64,000 nucleotides of DNA from Microvirga sp. VF16 (GCF_016864375.1 NZ_CP069354.1:2563501-2627500), one strand, 5' to 3'. Shown: positions 54,730-64,000, counted from the first letter of the stretch. Notes: generated by a model from the letters alone, not told the origin. Program-made: numbers and translations.

Positions 54730-56133
54730 ATGCTGATCCATCCGGACCGGCTGTTTCCTGTCGAGCCCACCACCTGTGCGGTGGCGCGCCGGCTCTATGC
54801 GGAAGTACGGGACCTGCCCATCATCTCGCCGCATGGCCACACGGATCCCCGTTGGTATGCGGAGAACGAGCCGTTCCCGGATCCGGCGACGCTTTTCGTC
54901 ATTCCCGACCATTACGTTTTCCGCATGCTCTACAGCCAGGGCGTCAGGCTGGAGCAGCTTGGAATCGCGACGAAGGACGGCAGCCCGGTCGAGCGCGATC
55001 CGCGGGCGATCTGGCGCCGCTTCGCGTCTCATTATCATCTCTTCCGTGGCACACCCACGCGCCTCTGGCTCGACCATACCTTTGTGACCCTGTTTGGCTT
55101 CACCGAACGGCTCTCTGCCGCGAATGCAGATGCGTATTACGACCGCATCGACGAAGCGCTGCGCACGCCGGAGTTCCGGCCGCGCGCGCTCTTCGAGCGT
55201 TTCCGCATCGAGGCCATCACCACGACGGAGAGCCCGCTCGATCCGTTGAAGCATCACGAGACCATCCGGCAATCGGGCTGGAAGGGGCGGGTGGTCACGG
55301 CATACCGGCCCGATCCGGTGATCGATCCTGAATTCGAGGGCTTTCGCGATAATCTGGTCCGCTTCGGTGAGATCACCGGCTGCGATACAGCGACCTGGAG
55401 CGGCTACCTGGACGCGCATCGCAAGCGGCGCGCCTTCTTCCGCGACTATGGCGCGACCTCCACCGATCACGGACACCCCACAGCCAAGACCGCCGATCTG
55501 TCGCAGGCTGCTGCCGAAGCGCTTTTCCATCGCGTGTCCTCGGGCGATTCAGGACCAGCGGATGCGGAAATGTTCCGTGCCCAGATGCTGACCGAGATGG
55601 CAGCGATGAGCATGGAGGACGGCATGGTCATGCAGCTCCATCCCGGCTCCTTCCGCAACCACAACGATGCGCTCTTCCGCCGCTTCGGCCGCGACATGGG
55701 CGCGGACATTCCGCTCCAGACGGATTACGTCCGCGGTCTGAAGCCGCTTCTCGACCGCTTCGGCAATGAGCCGAACTTCACCTTCATCGTCTTTACGCTC
55801 GACGAGACGAGCTACTCGCGTGAACTGGCACCGCTCGCCGGGCACTATCCGGCCCTGAAGCTCGGTCCCGCCTGGTGGTTCTTTGATGCGCCGGAAGGCA
55901 TGCGCCGCTTTCGCGAACTCACGACCGAGACGGCCGGCTTTTACAACACCGTCGGCTTCAACGACGACACGCGGGCCTATCTGTCAATTCCGGCGCGGCA
56001 TGACGTGGCCCGCCGGGTCGACTGCGCCTATCTCGCCAATCTCGTGACGAGCCATCGCCTCGATGAGGATGAGGCGCATGAGGTGGCGCACGATCTTGCC
56101 TATCGCCTCGCGAAAGAGGCCTACAAGCTGTGA
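54730..56133 (+). CDS. uxaC: Glucuronate isomerase
   Basis: A 467-residue amidohydrolase-fold enzyme interconverting D-glucuronate/D-fructuronate and D-galacturonate/D-tagaturonate. It has the N-terminal metal motif ISPHGHTDPRWYAENEPFPDP in outline and later MVMQLHPGSFRNHN and GPAWWFFDAPEGMRRFRE. Length is normal for UxaC. It heads the plus-strand uronate operon, diverging from the regulator. Confidence 0.95.
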   Translation: MLIHPDRLFPVEPTTCAVARRLYAEVRDLPIISPHGHTDPRWYAENEPFPDPATLFVIPDHYVFRMLYSQGVRLEQLGIATKDGSPVERDPRAIWRRFASHYHLFRGTPTRLWLDHTFVTLFGFTERLSAANADAYYDRIDEALRTPEFRPRALFERFRIEAITTTESPLDPLKHHETIRQSGWKGRVVTAYRPDPVIDPEFEGFRDNLVRFGEITGCDTATWSGYLDAHRKRRAFFRDYGATSTDHGHPTAKTADLSQAAAEALFHRVSSGDSGPADAEMFRAQMLTEMAAMSMEDGMVMQLHPGSFRNHNDALFRRFGRDMGADIPLQTDYVRGLKPLLDRFGNEPNFTFIVFTLDETSYSRELAPLAGHYPALKLGPAWWFFDAPEGMRRFRELTTETAGFYNTVGFNDDTRAYLSIPARHDVARRVDCAYLANLVTSHRLDEDEAHEVAHDLAYRLAKEAYKL

Positions 56134-56183
56134 GACGGGACATGGCCGCGCATGAGCCATGTCGCACAGAACGGGAGGAAGAC

Positions 56184-57371
56184 ATGACGAACCTGATCAC
56201 CAGGCGGACTTTCGTCGGCGGTGTCGCCGGTGCCGCGGGCGTTGCAGCCCTCGGCGGGCCGAGCTTCGCGCAGGCGACCCTGCCCACGAGCCCGGTCGCA
56301 CTCAACGTCATCGACGTTGCCGGAAACCTGGCGCTGACGCAGAAGGCTATCGAGAACTATCGCAAGGCAAAGCCCAACCTCGTTTCGCGCATCACCTTCA
56401 CCAAGGCGACGGCGCCGGAACTCGCCGGCAAGATCAAGGCACAGCAAGATGCGGGCCGCGTCGACATCGACCTCGTGCTCACCGGCACCGATGCGCTCTC
56501 AGCCGGCATCGAGCAGAAGCTTTGGGTCGACCTGATCCCCGGCCACACCAATTCCCTGCCGAAGCTTGACGACATCTATCTTCCGGCCGCCGCCAAGATG
56601 CAGGGGCTGGCGAAGGGACAGGGCGTCGTCGTGACCTATTATCCGTCGGGTCCGCTGCTCGAATACATGCCCGATAAGGTCAAGAATGTGCCGACCACGG
56701 CGGAAGAGCTTCTGGCCTATACCAAGGCCAATCCGGGCCGCTTCCTGTATGCGCGCCCTGCCAATTCCGGCCCTGGCCGCACCTTCATCATGGGCCTGCC
56801 CTACATCCTCGGCGACAGCAACCCGCAGGATCCCGCCAAGGGCTGGGACAAGACCTGGGCCTACCTGAAGGAGCTCGGGCAGAACATCGAGTATTATCCC
56901 TCCGGCACCGGCGCAGTGATGAAGGAGCTTGGGGAAGGTTCCCGCGACATGACCGTGTCGACGACCGGTTGGGACATCAACCCGCGCGTTCTCGGCGTCG
57001 TGCCGAAGGAGGCGAAGGTGGCGGCGCTCAAAGGCTTCCACTGGGTGGCGGATGCTCACTACATGTGCGTGCCCAAGGGCCTGCCGAACGAGAAGGTCGC
57101 CGTCCTCCTCGACCTCATGAACTTCCTGCTCACCAAGGAGCAGCAGGCCTACACCTTTGACGAGGGTTACTTCTATCCGGGCCCGGCCGTGAAGGGCGTG
57201 ACCCTCGACATGGCGCCGCCGGAGAGCCAGGCCGCCATCAAGGAATTCGGCCGTCCGGAATACGAGAAGTGGATCGCCGAGAACCCGATCGAATTGCCGC
57301 TCCAGCCAGAGCAGATGGTCGTCGCCTTCCGCCTCTGGGACGAGCAGGTCGGCGGCGCCAAGCGCAAGTAA
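56184..57371 (+). CDS. ABC transporter substrate-binding protein (family 1; Pot/Fbp-like)
   Basis: A 395-residue exported binding protein. The N-terminus TNLITRRTFVGGVAGAAGVAA is a Tat-like signal with cleavage near FAQA. The fold class is extracellular solute-binding family 1, related to PotD, FbpA and ThiB: QQDAGRVDIDLVLTGTDALSAG, then FLLTKEQQAYTFDEGYFYPGP. GGGAGGAAG lies just before ATG 56184. Its position between uxaC and uxuB makes a uronate or uronate-containing oligomer the likely ligand. Confidence 0.88.
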   Translation: MTNLITRRTFVGGVAGAAGVAALGGPSFAQATLPTSPVALNVIDVAGNLALTQKAIENYRKAKPNLVSRITFTKATAPELAGKIKAQQDAGRVDIDLVLTGTDALSAGIEQKLWVDLIPGHTNSLPKLDDIYLPAAAKMQGLAKGQGVVVTYYPSGPLLEYMPDKVKNVPTTAEELLAYTKANPGRFLYARPANSGPGRTFIMGLPYILGDSNPQDPAKGWDKTWAYLKELGQNIEYYPSGTGAVMKELGEGSRDMTVSTTGWDINPRVLGVVPKEAKVAALKGFHWVADAHYMCVPKGLPNEKVAVLLDLMNFLLTKEQQAYTFDEGYFYPGPAVKGVTLDMAPPESQAAIKEFGRPEYEKWIAENPIELPLQPEQMVVAFRLWDEQVGGAKRK

Positions 57372-57392
57372 GACGACAAACAAGGACTCGCG

Positions 57393-58478
57393 ATGACCAT
57401 AGCCCTTTCCCAATTCGACGAAGTCCGGCTCGATCGTGTGAGCCGCGACTTCGGGGCGCTCAACGCTTTGCGCGACGTCTCTCTGACCATCCGGCGGCGC
57501 GAGTTCATCGCGCTGCTCGGGCCATCGGGATGTGGGAAGTCGACGACGTTGAACTGCATCGCGGGTCTCCTGCCTGTGACCGGTGGGGCGATCTGGCTCG
57601 ACAAGAGCCGGGTCGATACGCTCCGCCCCGAGGAGCGCGGGTTCGGAATGGTGTTCCAGAACTATGCGCTCTTTCCCCATCTCAACGTGCGCCAGAACAT
57701 CGGCTTCGGCCTCAAGATGCGCGGGCGGCCAAAGGCCGAGATCGACCGTAAGGTCGACGAGGCCCTGAACCTCGTTCGCCTGCGCGGCCAGGAGCACAAG
57801 CTGCCGGGCCAGCTCTCCGGCGGCCAGCAGCAGCGCGTAGCGATTGCCCGTGCCATCGTCATCGAGCCACCGCTCGTACTGATGGATGAGCCCTTGTCGA
57901 ACCTCGATGCCAAGCTCCGCCTCGAAATGCGCGCGGAGATCCGGCGCATCCATAACGAACTCGGCGCCACGACCATTTACGTCACCCACGATCAGGATGA
58001 AGCCCTGTCGCTCGCCGACCGCATCGTGGTGCTGCGCGACGGCGTGGTCAGGCAGGTCGGAACGCCCAAGGAGCTTTATGAGGCGCCCGCTCATCTCGAT
58101 GTGGCCGACTTCATGGGCTTCCGCAACAAGCTGAAAGGGCAGGTGGTCGGAAGCGACAGCGGTCGCGCCGTTCTCGACGTAGAGGGCGCACGGATCAGCG
58201 GCGTCGCCCGTGAAAGCCTGTCTGTCGGCTCCTCCGCCTATGCCGCCATCCGTCCGGACGATCTCATGGTTGGCGAGGCTGGGCCGAACGCCATTGCCGT
58301 GACCGTCGACACCATCGAATATCGCGGCCGTGAATTCGTCGGAACCGCCCATTCGGCCGGCGGGCTCGATTTCGTGTTCCGCTCCCACCATCCGGTCGAG
58401 CCGGGATCCAAGGTGCATCTGCGGGCGGATGATGGGCGCGTTCTCGTCTTCGCGGAGCCGATCCAGGGGAGGCATTGA
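57393..58478 (+). CDS. ABC transporter ATP-binding protein (PotA/UgpC-like, with TOBE domain)
   Basis: A 361-residue ATPase with Walker [22 protein letters not shown] after the Q-loop, signature LSGGQQQRV, Walker [13 protein letters not shown], and an H-loop [11 protein letters not shown]-terminal TOBE-type domain occupies about residues 250-355. It starts 21 bases after the binding-protein gene and joins the next permease gene by TGATG. Confidence 0.92.
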   Translation: MTIALSQFDEVRLDRVSRDFGALNALRDVSLTIRRREFIALLGPSGCGKSTTLNCIAGLLPVTGGAIWLDKSRVDTLRPEERGFGMVFQNYALFPHLNVRQNIGFGLKMRGRPKAEIDRKVDEALNLVRLRGQEHKLPGQLSGGQQQRVAIARAIVIEPPLVLMDEPLSNLDAKLRLEMRAEIRRIHNELGATTIYVTHDQDEALSLADRIVVLRDGVVRQVGTPKELYEAPAHLDVADFMGFRNKLKGQVVGSDSGRAVLDVEGARISGVARESLSVGSSAYAAIRPDDLMVGEAGPNAIAVTVDTIEYRGREFVGTAHSAGGLDFVFRSHHPVEPGSKVHLRADDGRVLVFAEPIQGRH

Positions 58479-59389
58479 TGGACGCCCTCGCTCAAGCGGC
58501 CCCCGTCGAGCGTGGCCCGAGCCTGCGCCAGCGGCTCGCGGCGAGAGGATTCGATGCGGTGACCCTGCTCGTCATTCCGGCGGCGATCTTCACCTTGCTG
58601 CTCTTCGTCTATCCCTTCGCCTTCGGCTTCGTGCTCTCCTTCGAGCCCAAGGCCGGCGGTGACTGGCTCGCCAATTACAAGCGCTTTGTCTCGGACCCGT
58701 TTCTCTACGACACGATTGCCAACACGCTCCGGCTCGCGATTCCCGTCACGCTCCTCAACCTGCTGCTTGCGGTGCCGATTGCTTTTCGTGTGCGCCTCAT
58801 GCGGCGCCAGCGCCTTCTGACCACGATCCTCGTTCTGCCGATCACGCTCGGCACGGTGCTCGTGGCCGAAGGCCTCTTGAACTATCTCGGGCCGCAGGGC
58901 TGGTTCAACCGCACTTTGCTCACCTTCGGCCTGATCTCCCAGCCCCTGAAGCTCGTCCACAATTACTGGGGCGTCTTCGCCTCGCTGGTGATCACGGGTT
59001 TCCCGTTCACCTTCCTACTGACCCTATCCTATGTCACGGGCATCGACCCGGCCCTCGAGCAGGCGGCGGCGACCCTTGGCGCCAGCGCGTGGCAGCGCTT
59101 CCGCCATGTCTATCTGCCGCTGCTGATGCCGGGATTCGCCATCACCTTCTGCCTGTCCTTCGTGCAGGCCTTCTCGGTGTTTCCCTCGGCGGTGCTGCTG
59201 GGCGAGCCCGCCGGCGTCACCCGCGTCATCTCGATTGCGGCTGCGACGGCGGCCTTCGAGGAATACGATTACTCCATGGCCTCGGCGATCGCGATGATCA
59301 TGGGCTTCGTTCAGCTCGCCATCGTGGTGGCGGTGCTCGCATCCCGCGGCCTGTTCTACCGTGGCCCAGCCTCCGGCGCGAAAGGTTAA
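58478..59389 (+). CDS. ABC transporter permease (PotB-like)
   Basis: A 303-residue permease with about six helices. It has the MalF/PotB-type N-terminal helix followed by a periplasmic loop, and an EAA loop in EQAAATLGASAWQRFRHVYLPLL. ATG 58478 overlaps the ATPase stop. It pairs with the following PotC-like permease. Confidence 0.9.
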   Translation: MDALAQAAPVERGPSLRQRLAARGFDAVTLLVIPAAIFTLLLFVYPFAFGFVLSFEPKAGGDWLANYKRFVSDPFLYDTIANTLRLAIPVTLLNLLLAVPIAFRVRLMRRQRLLTTILVLPITLGTVLVAEGLLNYLGPQGWFNRTLLTFGLISQPLKLVHNYWGVFASLVITGFPFTFLLTLSYVTGIDPALEQAAATLGASAWQRFRHVYLPLLMPGFAITFCLSFVQAFSVFPSAVLLGEPAGVTRVISIAAATAAFEEYDYSMASAIAMIMGFVQLAIVVAVLASRGLFYRGPASGAKG

Positions 59390-59394
59390 AGCCG

Positions 59395-60237
59395 ATGATC
59401 CGCGATACGACACTCGGCTCCAAGCTCTGGGCAGCGGCCATCTGGTTCCTCGTCGGCTTCTTCGTCATCAACCTGTTCGCCATGATCGCGACCGTGGTGA
59501 CGAGTTCCTTCGCCACCCGCTGGCTCGGTACATGGCTGCCGGCCGGCTGGACCACACGCTGGTATTCCTCCGCCTGGAGCGAGTTCCAGCTCTGGGACGT
59601 GCTGATGGTCACATTCCAGGTGATTGCGGCCGTCGTGTTCATCTCCGGCGCGCTCGGCGTAACGGCCGCCTATGCTCTGGCCCGGCGCGAATTTCCAGGA
59701 AAGCGGCTTCTCGTCCTGCTCTTCCTGCTGCCGCTGCTGATCCCGCCAATCACCTTCGGTATCCCGCTCGCGACCGTGCTCTATCAGACAGGTCTCGCCG
59801 GCACATTCTGGGGCGTGGTGGCAGCCAATCTCGTGCCGACTGTGCCCTTCGTGATCCTCGTCATGATTCCGTTCATCGAGCAGATCGATCCGAAGATCGA
59901 GGCGGCCGCCCGGGTCTTCGGGGCCAACACCTTCAAGCTCTTCATCCACGTACTCCTGCCGCTGCTTCTGCCGGGCATCCTGGCGGCGTTACTGCTGGTG
60001 CTGGTACGCACCATTGCCATGTTCGAGCTCACCTTCCTCGTAGCCGGGCCGACCAGTCAGACCCTCGTGGTGGCACTCTATTACGCGGTTTTCGCGGCGG
60101 GCGTGCGCGCCGTGCAATCCATCGATGCCATGGCCGTCATCTATATGGTAACGACCCTGGTCTGGCTCATCATCGCGCTGCGCTTCGTCAACCCGACGCA
60201 GATTGTCACCCGCGCGAAGCAGCAGCCGGCGCATTGA
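59395..60237 (+). CDS. ABC transporter permease (PotC-like)
   Basis: A 280-residue permease with six helices and the EAA loop EAAARVFGANTFKLFIHVLLPLL. ATG 59395 begins the first membrane segment, five bases after the preceding gene; the longer frame to 59089 lies inside that gene. It completes the importer. Confidence 0.9.
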   Translation: MIRDTTLGSKLWAAAIWFLVGFFVINLFAMIATVVTSSFATRWLGTWLPAGWTTRWYSSAWSEFQLWDVLMVTFQVIAAVVFISGALGVTAAYALARREFPGKRLLVLLFLLPLLIPPITFGIPLATVLYQTGLAGTFWGVVAANLVPTVPFVILVMIPFIEQIDPKIEAAARVFGANTFKLFIHVLLPLLLPGILAALLLVLVRTIAMFELTFLVAGPTSQTLVVALYYAVFAAGVRAVQSIDAMAVIYMVTTLVWLIIALRFVNPTQIVTRAKQQPAH

Positions 60238-60244
60238 GGACATG

Positions 60245-61723
60245 ATGTCAGACCGCCTGAACGAAGATTCGCTTGCCGATTTGCCGGAAGGCGTTCGCCG
60301 CCCGGCTTATGACCGGAGAGGCGTCAAGACGGGAATCGTGCATCTCGGCGTCGGGGCCTTCCACCGGGCGCATCAGGCGGTCTACACCGACGATGTGCTG
60401 GGCGAAGATCCGCAATGGGGCATCGTGGCGGCAAGCCTGCGCAGCTCCGACACCTACGATGCGCTTCAGCCGCAGGATGGCCTCTATACCCTCTCGGTGC
60501 GGTCGAAGGAGGGCGAGGCGCTTCGCATCGTCGGTTCGATCCGCCGGGTCATCGTCGCCCCCCGCGCGGCGGACGATCTTCTCGACGCGATGGCCGATCC
60601 GCAAACACGCATCGTCACGCTGACGGTGACCGAGAAGGGCTATTGCCACGACCCGGCGACCGGCACCCTCAACGAGGATCATCCCGATATCGTGCATGAC
60701 CTCGCTTATCGCAGAACGCCCCGATCCGCTCCCGGCTTCATCGTCGAGGCGCTGCGCCGCCGACGCTTGGCAGGCGTGCCGCCCTTCACGGTTCTGACCT
60801 GCGATAATCTTCCCTCCAATGGGCGCACGGTAAAGCGTGTTCTGGCCCGCTTCGCCGAACTGGTCGACCCGGAACTCGGCCGGTTCGTGGCAAACGAGGT
60901 GCCCTGCCCCTCGACCATGGTCGACCGGATCGTGCCGGCGACCAGCGATCAGGATCGGGAGCGCATCGGGGAAACTCTCGGTGTCGAGGATGCGTGGCCT
61001 GTCGTGACCGAGCCTTTCACCCAATGGGTCATCGAAGACCGCTTTCCGCAAGGCCGGCCGGCGTGGGAGAACGCGGGCGCCGAATTCGTCACCGATGTCG
61101 AGCCCTATGAGCACATGAAGCTCAGGCTGCTCAACGGAAGCCACTCGACCCTGGCCTATCTCGGCTATCTCGCAGGGTACGAGACCGTTGCAGACACCAT
61201 GACAGATCCGGCCTTCGTGCGGCTGATCGAAGGGCTCATGGACGAGGAGGTCACCCCGACGCTCCACATGCCGCCGGGAGCCGATCTGACCTCTTACAAG
61301 AGAGCGCTCATCGAGCGCTTCAAGAACCCCGCCCTGAAGCATCGTACCTGGCAGATCGCCATGGACGGCTCGCAGAAGCTGCCGCAGCGCCTCCTGGGAA
61401 CGGTCCGCGATCGCCTGCGCGACGGCGCATCCATCGCGCGGCTCTCCCTCGGGGTGGCCGCCTGGATGCGCTATGTGACAGGCATCGACGAGAAGGGCGC
61501 ACCCATCGACGTGCGCGATCCCATGGCGGCTCGCTTACGGGAACTGGCCGATCGGGCAGGGGGCTCGGCCGAGAGACTGGCGAGCGCTTTGTTCGGCGTG
61601 CGCGAAATCTTCGGCGACGACCTGCCCAAAGATCCGCGGTTCACGGAAGCGGTCACGGAGAACCTGACGCGTCTTTATGAAAAGGGTGCGAAGCGCACCG
61701 TCTCTGAGTTTGGGGCCGACTAA
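60245..61723 (+). CDS. uxuB: Fructuronate reductase / mannitol dehydrogenase family
   Basis: A 492-residue long-chain polyol dehydrogenase. The NAD motif region is IVHLGVGAFHRAHQAVYTDD. The C-terminal domain carries the catalytic lysine region in EHMKLRLLNGSHSTLAYLGYLAG. Beside UxaC and UxuA the expected reaction is fructuronate to mannonate. Two adjacent ATGs exist; 60245 has GAGGA four bases before it. Confidence 0.92.
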   Translation: MSDRLNEDSLADLPEGVRRPAYDRRGVKTGIVHLGVGAFHRAHQAVYTDDVLGEDPQWGIVAASLRSSDTYDALQPQDGLYTLSVRSKEGEALRIVGSIRRVIVAPRAADDLLDAMADPQTRIVTLTVTEKGYCHDPATGTLNEDHPDIVHDLAYRRTPRSAPGFIVEALRRRRLAGVPPFTVLTCDNLPSNGRTVKRVLARFAELVDPELGRFVANEVPCPSTMVDRIVPATSDQDRERIGETLGVEDAWPVVTEPFTQWVIEDRFPQGRPAWENAGAEFVTDVEPYEHMKLRLLNGSHSTLAYLGYLAGYETVADTMTDPAFVRLIEGLMDEEVTPTLHMPPGADLTSYKRALIERFKNPALKHRTWQIAMDGSQKLPQRLLGTVRDRLRDGASIARLSLGVAAWMRYVTGIDEKGAPIDVRDPMAARLRELADRAGGSAERLASALFGVREIFGDDLPKDPRFTEAVTENLTRLYEKGAKRTVSEFGAD

Positions 61724-61739
61724 CGCGGGGTATTCCCAC

Positions 61740-61755
61740 GGTGTCAGTTGACACC
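61740..61755 (+). terminator. Hairpin after uxuB
   Basis: GGTGTCA and TGACACC pair around a GT tip, 16 bases after the uxuB stop. No T tract follows, so terminator function is likely only from position. Confidence 0.45.
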
Positions 61756-61760
61756 CTCTA

Positions 61761-61849
61761 CGTCATCACCGGCCCTGTGCCGGTGATCCCGTTTCTGTAG
61801 AGCGCGGCACTCTTCCAATCGGGATGGCCGGGACAGGCCGGGCCATGAC
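61761..61849. repeat. Dispersed double-hairpin repeat, copy 2
   Basis: An 89-base element matching 52464-52551: the same CGTCATCACCGGCC start, a variable middle of about 25 bases, and the same ATCGGGATGGCCGGGACA to GGCCATGAC end. Both hairpins are kept. It lies between convergent uxuB and the SET-domain gene, 9 kb from the first copy. Confidence 0.8.
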
Positions 61850-61865
61850 GGCGCGAGTATCATCC

Positions 61866-62288
61866 TCAAGCGCCCACCAGCTTCGTCCGCTTGCGCTCGC
61901 ATGACCGGCACTTGCAACCGGTCGGCTTGATGAAGGTCTCGAAGTAGTTCTTGCCGTAATTATAGGTGATCTCGTCGCCCGGCTTGATGCGCTTGATCGC
62001 CTTGATGCGGATCTTGCCTCTCGACACCGTGGCCTCGGCATTCGGACGGCAGCCGTGATTGATGTAGCGCGCGATGTTCCAGCGCGGCGAGCCGTCGATG
62101 GTCCAGCGGCTGCTGATCTCGAACAGGTAGCGCGTGTTGCGTCGGCGCTGGACTTCCTCGTTCGTGATCTTCGGTCCGACATACTCGATGATGAACGTTC
62201 CTTTCTCGATCACATCGGTTGCAAAGAGGCCAAGGCCGGTTTCGGATCTCCCGATACGAAACGGTCCTTCTGCAGGTTTCATTTTCAT
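61866..62288 (-). CDS. SET-domain protein (putative lysine methyltransferase)
   Basis: A 140-residue SET-fold protein. It has TGLGLFATDVIEKGTFIIEY at the start, the SAM-binding and pseudoknot motif RYINHGCRPNA (NHGC at 77-80), GDEITYNYG with the catalytic tyrosine (Tyr109/Tyr111), and a post-SET-like CKCRSC cluster at 125-130. All core SET residues are present, so it is probably active on protein lysine, though no bacterial target is shown. ATG 62288 is preferred; 62282 and an upstream GTG at 62384 are possible. Confidence 0.85.
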   Translation of the reverse strand: MKMKPAEGPFRIGRSETGLGLFATDVIEKGTFIIEYVGPKITNEEVQRRRNTRYLFEISSRWTIDGSPRWNIARYINHGCRPNAEATVSRGKIRIKAIKRIKPGDEITYNYGKNYFETFIKPTGCKCRSCERKRTKLVGA

Positions 62289-62459
62289 CTTAAGCGGGAG
62301 CTCCGAAGCACGCGGATGTTCGATGAGGGGTCTATTAGCGATAAACCCGGAGCGTTGAAATTGGGTCCGCGCGGAAACTTTCACGGATCCAGCTCAAGTT
62401 TTTTGCATTGGCCAATCGGACGTGATTGGTCCTGCAGGTTTCACGGAGTGGAACGATGT

Positions 62460-62846
62460 CTACACGACTTCGGGAGAGTCCGAGGCTCCGGCCAGAGCGG
62501 TGCGCAGGGTATCGGCGAAATTGTCGTACGAGAATGGCTTCGACAATGTCGGAGACTCACGAAATCGCTCGGGGAGCGAGCGGAAATCGTACCCGGTCGA
62601 GAAGATGAAGGGGATCCCGCGGAAACGCAGGACGTCGGCGACCGGGAACACAACCGTCCCATCGACATTGATGTCGAGAATGCCGATATCGATATCTGCC
62701 TGCAGGGCAAGGGTCAGGGCGTGATCAAGCCGCGCGGCGGGCCCCACGATCTCGCAGCCGAAATCGAGTACCATGTCCTCGATCAACATCGAGATCATTG
62801 CCTCGTCTTCGACGATCAAGACCCGCTTTCTGCGACCCTCGAACAT
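62460..62846 (-). CDS. Single-domain response regulator (CheY-like receiver)
   Basis: A 128-residue stand-alone receiver domain. The acidic pair is Glu13/Asp14, the phospho-acceptor Asp58 (GILDIN), Thr84 and Lys103 (SKPF), all in place. No output domain or partner kinase is in the window, so it may act in a phosphorelay or by protein-protein contact. An inverted repeat AACTAT-AATCG-ATAGTT at 62913-62929 lies about 67 bases upstream. Confidence 0.88.
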   Translation of the reverse strand: MFEGRRKRVLIVEDEAMISMLIEDMVLDFGCEIVGPAARLDHALTLALQADIDIGILDINVDGTVVFPVADVLRFRGIPFIFSTGYDFRSLPERFRESPTLSKPFSYDNFADTLRTALAGASDSPEVV

Positions 62847-62912
62847 AGCCCCTCCAAGCCGGATTGCACCTGAAAGGCGCCTCGCGGCGTCATTAAACGA
62901 ATCAGTTGCAAC

Positions 62913-62929
62913 AACTATAATCGATAGTT
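62913..62929. promoter_or_regulatory. Inverted repeat upstream of the response regulator gene
   Basis: Perfect 6-bp arms AACTAT and ATAGTT separated by AATCG, in a locally AT-rich stretch. Candidate operator or promoter element; no known consensus recognised. Confidence 0.3.
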
Positions 62930-63021
62930 CGGTGCAGCCTCACTATCTTAGGTTATTATGACTTAAGGCGGTATCGTAATGCCGTCGACCAGCCAAAGTA
63001 AAGACCTTGGGAGCCTCCCGA

Positions 63022-64000
63022 TTATACAGCGCTCCGGCGTGCAATTTCTGCGCGCACGACTGGTGCAACCCTTGTCCCAAGAAGTTCAATGGAGCGCATG
63101 ATCTGGGCATGCGGCATGGTGCCGACGCTGAATTGGGCCAGGTAGCGGTCGTGGCGGAAGAGTTCGTGCTGGAACAGGATCTTGTCGATCACCTCCTGTG
63201 GGCCTCCCACCGCCAATGCACCGCGCGGCTCCCGCATCGCTTCGAATTGCGGGCGGGTCGTGGGAGGCCATCCGCGCTCACGGCCAATCTTGGTCATCAC
63301 CTGGGCATAGGAGGGAAAGAATTCGTCGCCGGCCTGCTGCGAGTTGTCTGCGATATAGGCATGGGTGTTGATGCCGACCTTCAGGCGCGCCGGAACGTGC
63401 CCAGCCCGGGCTCCTGCCTCACGATAAAGTGACACGAGCGGGGCGAAGCGCTCCGGCTGTCCTCCGATGATGGCCAGCGCAAGGGGCAGTCCGAGCGCGC
63501 CCGCCCGCACGACCGATTGTGGCGTTCCGCCGACGGCAATCCAGACAGGCAGTGGTTCCCGGGCAGGGCGGGGATAGATCGGCTGATCGTCGAGGGAGGG
63601 CCGGTGCTGGCCCGACCATGTCACTCGCTCCTCGCTCCGGATCTTCAGAAGCAGGTCGAGCTTTTCGGCGAACAGGGCGTCGTAGTCGTTGAGATCGTAG
63701 CCAAAGAGAGGGAACGACTCGATGAACGAGCCGCGGCCCGCCATGATCTCGGCCCGCCCGTTCGACAAGAGGTCGAGGGTCGCGAAGTTCTGAAACACCC
63801 GGACCGGATCGTCGGAGCTCAGCACCGTTACGGCGCTCGTCAGACGAATCCTCTTGGTGCGCTCGGCGGCGGCGGCCAGGACGACGGCGGGTGCGGAAAC
63901 CACGTAATCGGAGCGGTGATGCTCGCCGAGGCCGAACACGTCCAAACCGACCTGATCCGCCAGCTCGACCTCCTCGATGAGATCGCGCAGGCGCTGCGCC
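63022..64000 (-). CDS. LLM class flavin-dependent oxidoreductase (partial at window edge)
   Basis: The frame runs off the right edge, so the N-terminus is missing. The visible about 325 residues match bacterial-luciferase-like FMN or F420-dependent monooxygenases: [65 protein letters not shown], and [17 protein letters not shown]. Substrate unknown. It is on the same strand as the response regulator, 175 bases upstream of it, without evidence of an operon. Confidence 0.88.
   Translation of the reverse strand, partial: AQRLRDLIEEVELADQVGLDVFGLGEHHRSDYVVSAPAVVLAAAAERTKRIRLTSAVTVLSSDDPVRVFQNFATLDLLSNGRAEIMAGRGSFIESFPLFGYDLNDYDALFAEKLDLLLKIRSEERVTWSGQHRPSLDDQPIYPRPAREPLPVWIAVGGTPQSVVRAGALGLPLALAIIGGQPERFAPLVSLYREAGARAGHVPARLKVGINTHAYIADNSQQAGDEFFPSYAQVMTKIGRERGWPPTTRPQFEAMREPRGALAVGGPQEVIDKILFQHELFRHDRYLAQFSVGTMPHAQIMRSIELLGTRVAPVVRAEIARRSAV

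Noticed and set aside
56499..58475. 658-codon open frame antisense to the uronate importer genes
   Set aside because: Spans two well-supported ABC genes on the other strand and has no family features.

Overview
The window is GC-rich, densely packed bacterial DNA. It is most consistent with an alphaproteobacterium of the Hyphomicrobiales (Microvirga, Bosea or Methylobacterium-like). The reasons are the codon usage, Tat-type binding proteins, a NasT/NasS nitrate system, and many ABC uptake operons with GntR-family regulators. The genus is an inference. No tRNA, rRNA, CRISPR, prophage or insertion sequence was seen. Genes cut by the window edges are an MFS transporter (left) and a luciferase-like flavoprotein (right).

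Layout. (1) 1-2007: MFS transporter tail, a YbaK-type tRNA editing protein and an SDR. (2) 2122-16894: a divergent catabolic island. The minus-strand operon encodes a GntR regulator, creatininase-family hydrolase, ketopantoate-reductase-like enzyme, SDR, PuuE/cyclic-imidase-like deacetylase, P1 peptidase, isoaspartyl peptidase and exported cyclase. The plus-strand operon encodes a complete peptide/opine-type ABC importer and an M32 carboxypeptidase. (3) 16953-26320: ferric-hydroxamate uptake. A TonB receptor, an FhuC-like ATPase and an ABC exporter diverge from an FhuD-like binding protein, fused FhuB permease and DUF2218-SIP ferric reductase. (4) 26326-36684: an OGFr-like protein, then a TauE/SafE permease, DUF1028 protein, gamma-glutamyltransferase and a second peptide-type ABC importer under an FCD-GntR regulator. 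(5) 37020-50145: nitrate assimilation: nasT, nasS, an RNA leader, nrtA, nrtB, an NrtC/D-type ATPase, nirB, nirD, nasA, cysG and a uroporphyrinogen-III synthase. (6) 50048-52316: an epimerase and an M20 amidohydrolase. (7) 52613-61723: hexuronate catabolism (uxuA, regulator, uxaC, an ABC importer, uxuB). (8) 61866-64000: a SET-domain protein, a single-domain response regulator and the flavoprotein.

How the genes work together. The nitrate block is self-contained. It covers uptake, two-step reduction to ammonium, the siroheme needed by NirB, and a nitrate-sensing NasS/NasT pair. Just upstream of nrtA the leader carries three RNA hairpins with AxxGxx hexaloops (39008-39113). The last of them overlaps the 5' arm of a long intrinsic terminator with a U6 tract (39109-39169). 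This is the best-supported regulatory discovery in the window: an ANTAR antitermination leader with three hexaloops, where the published design usually has two.

The most intriguing metabolic region is the 2-17 kb island. Three of its hydrolases belong to families that act on beta-, isoaspartyl or cyclic-imide bonds, next to a dedicated peptide-type importer. It may be an undescribed pathway for non-alpha peptides or cyclic amides. The uronate operon is ordinary in its enzymes but pairs them with a Pot/Fbp-type ABC importer.
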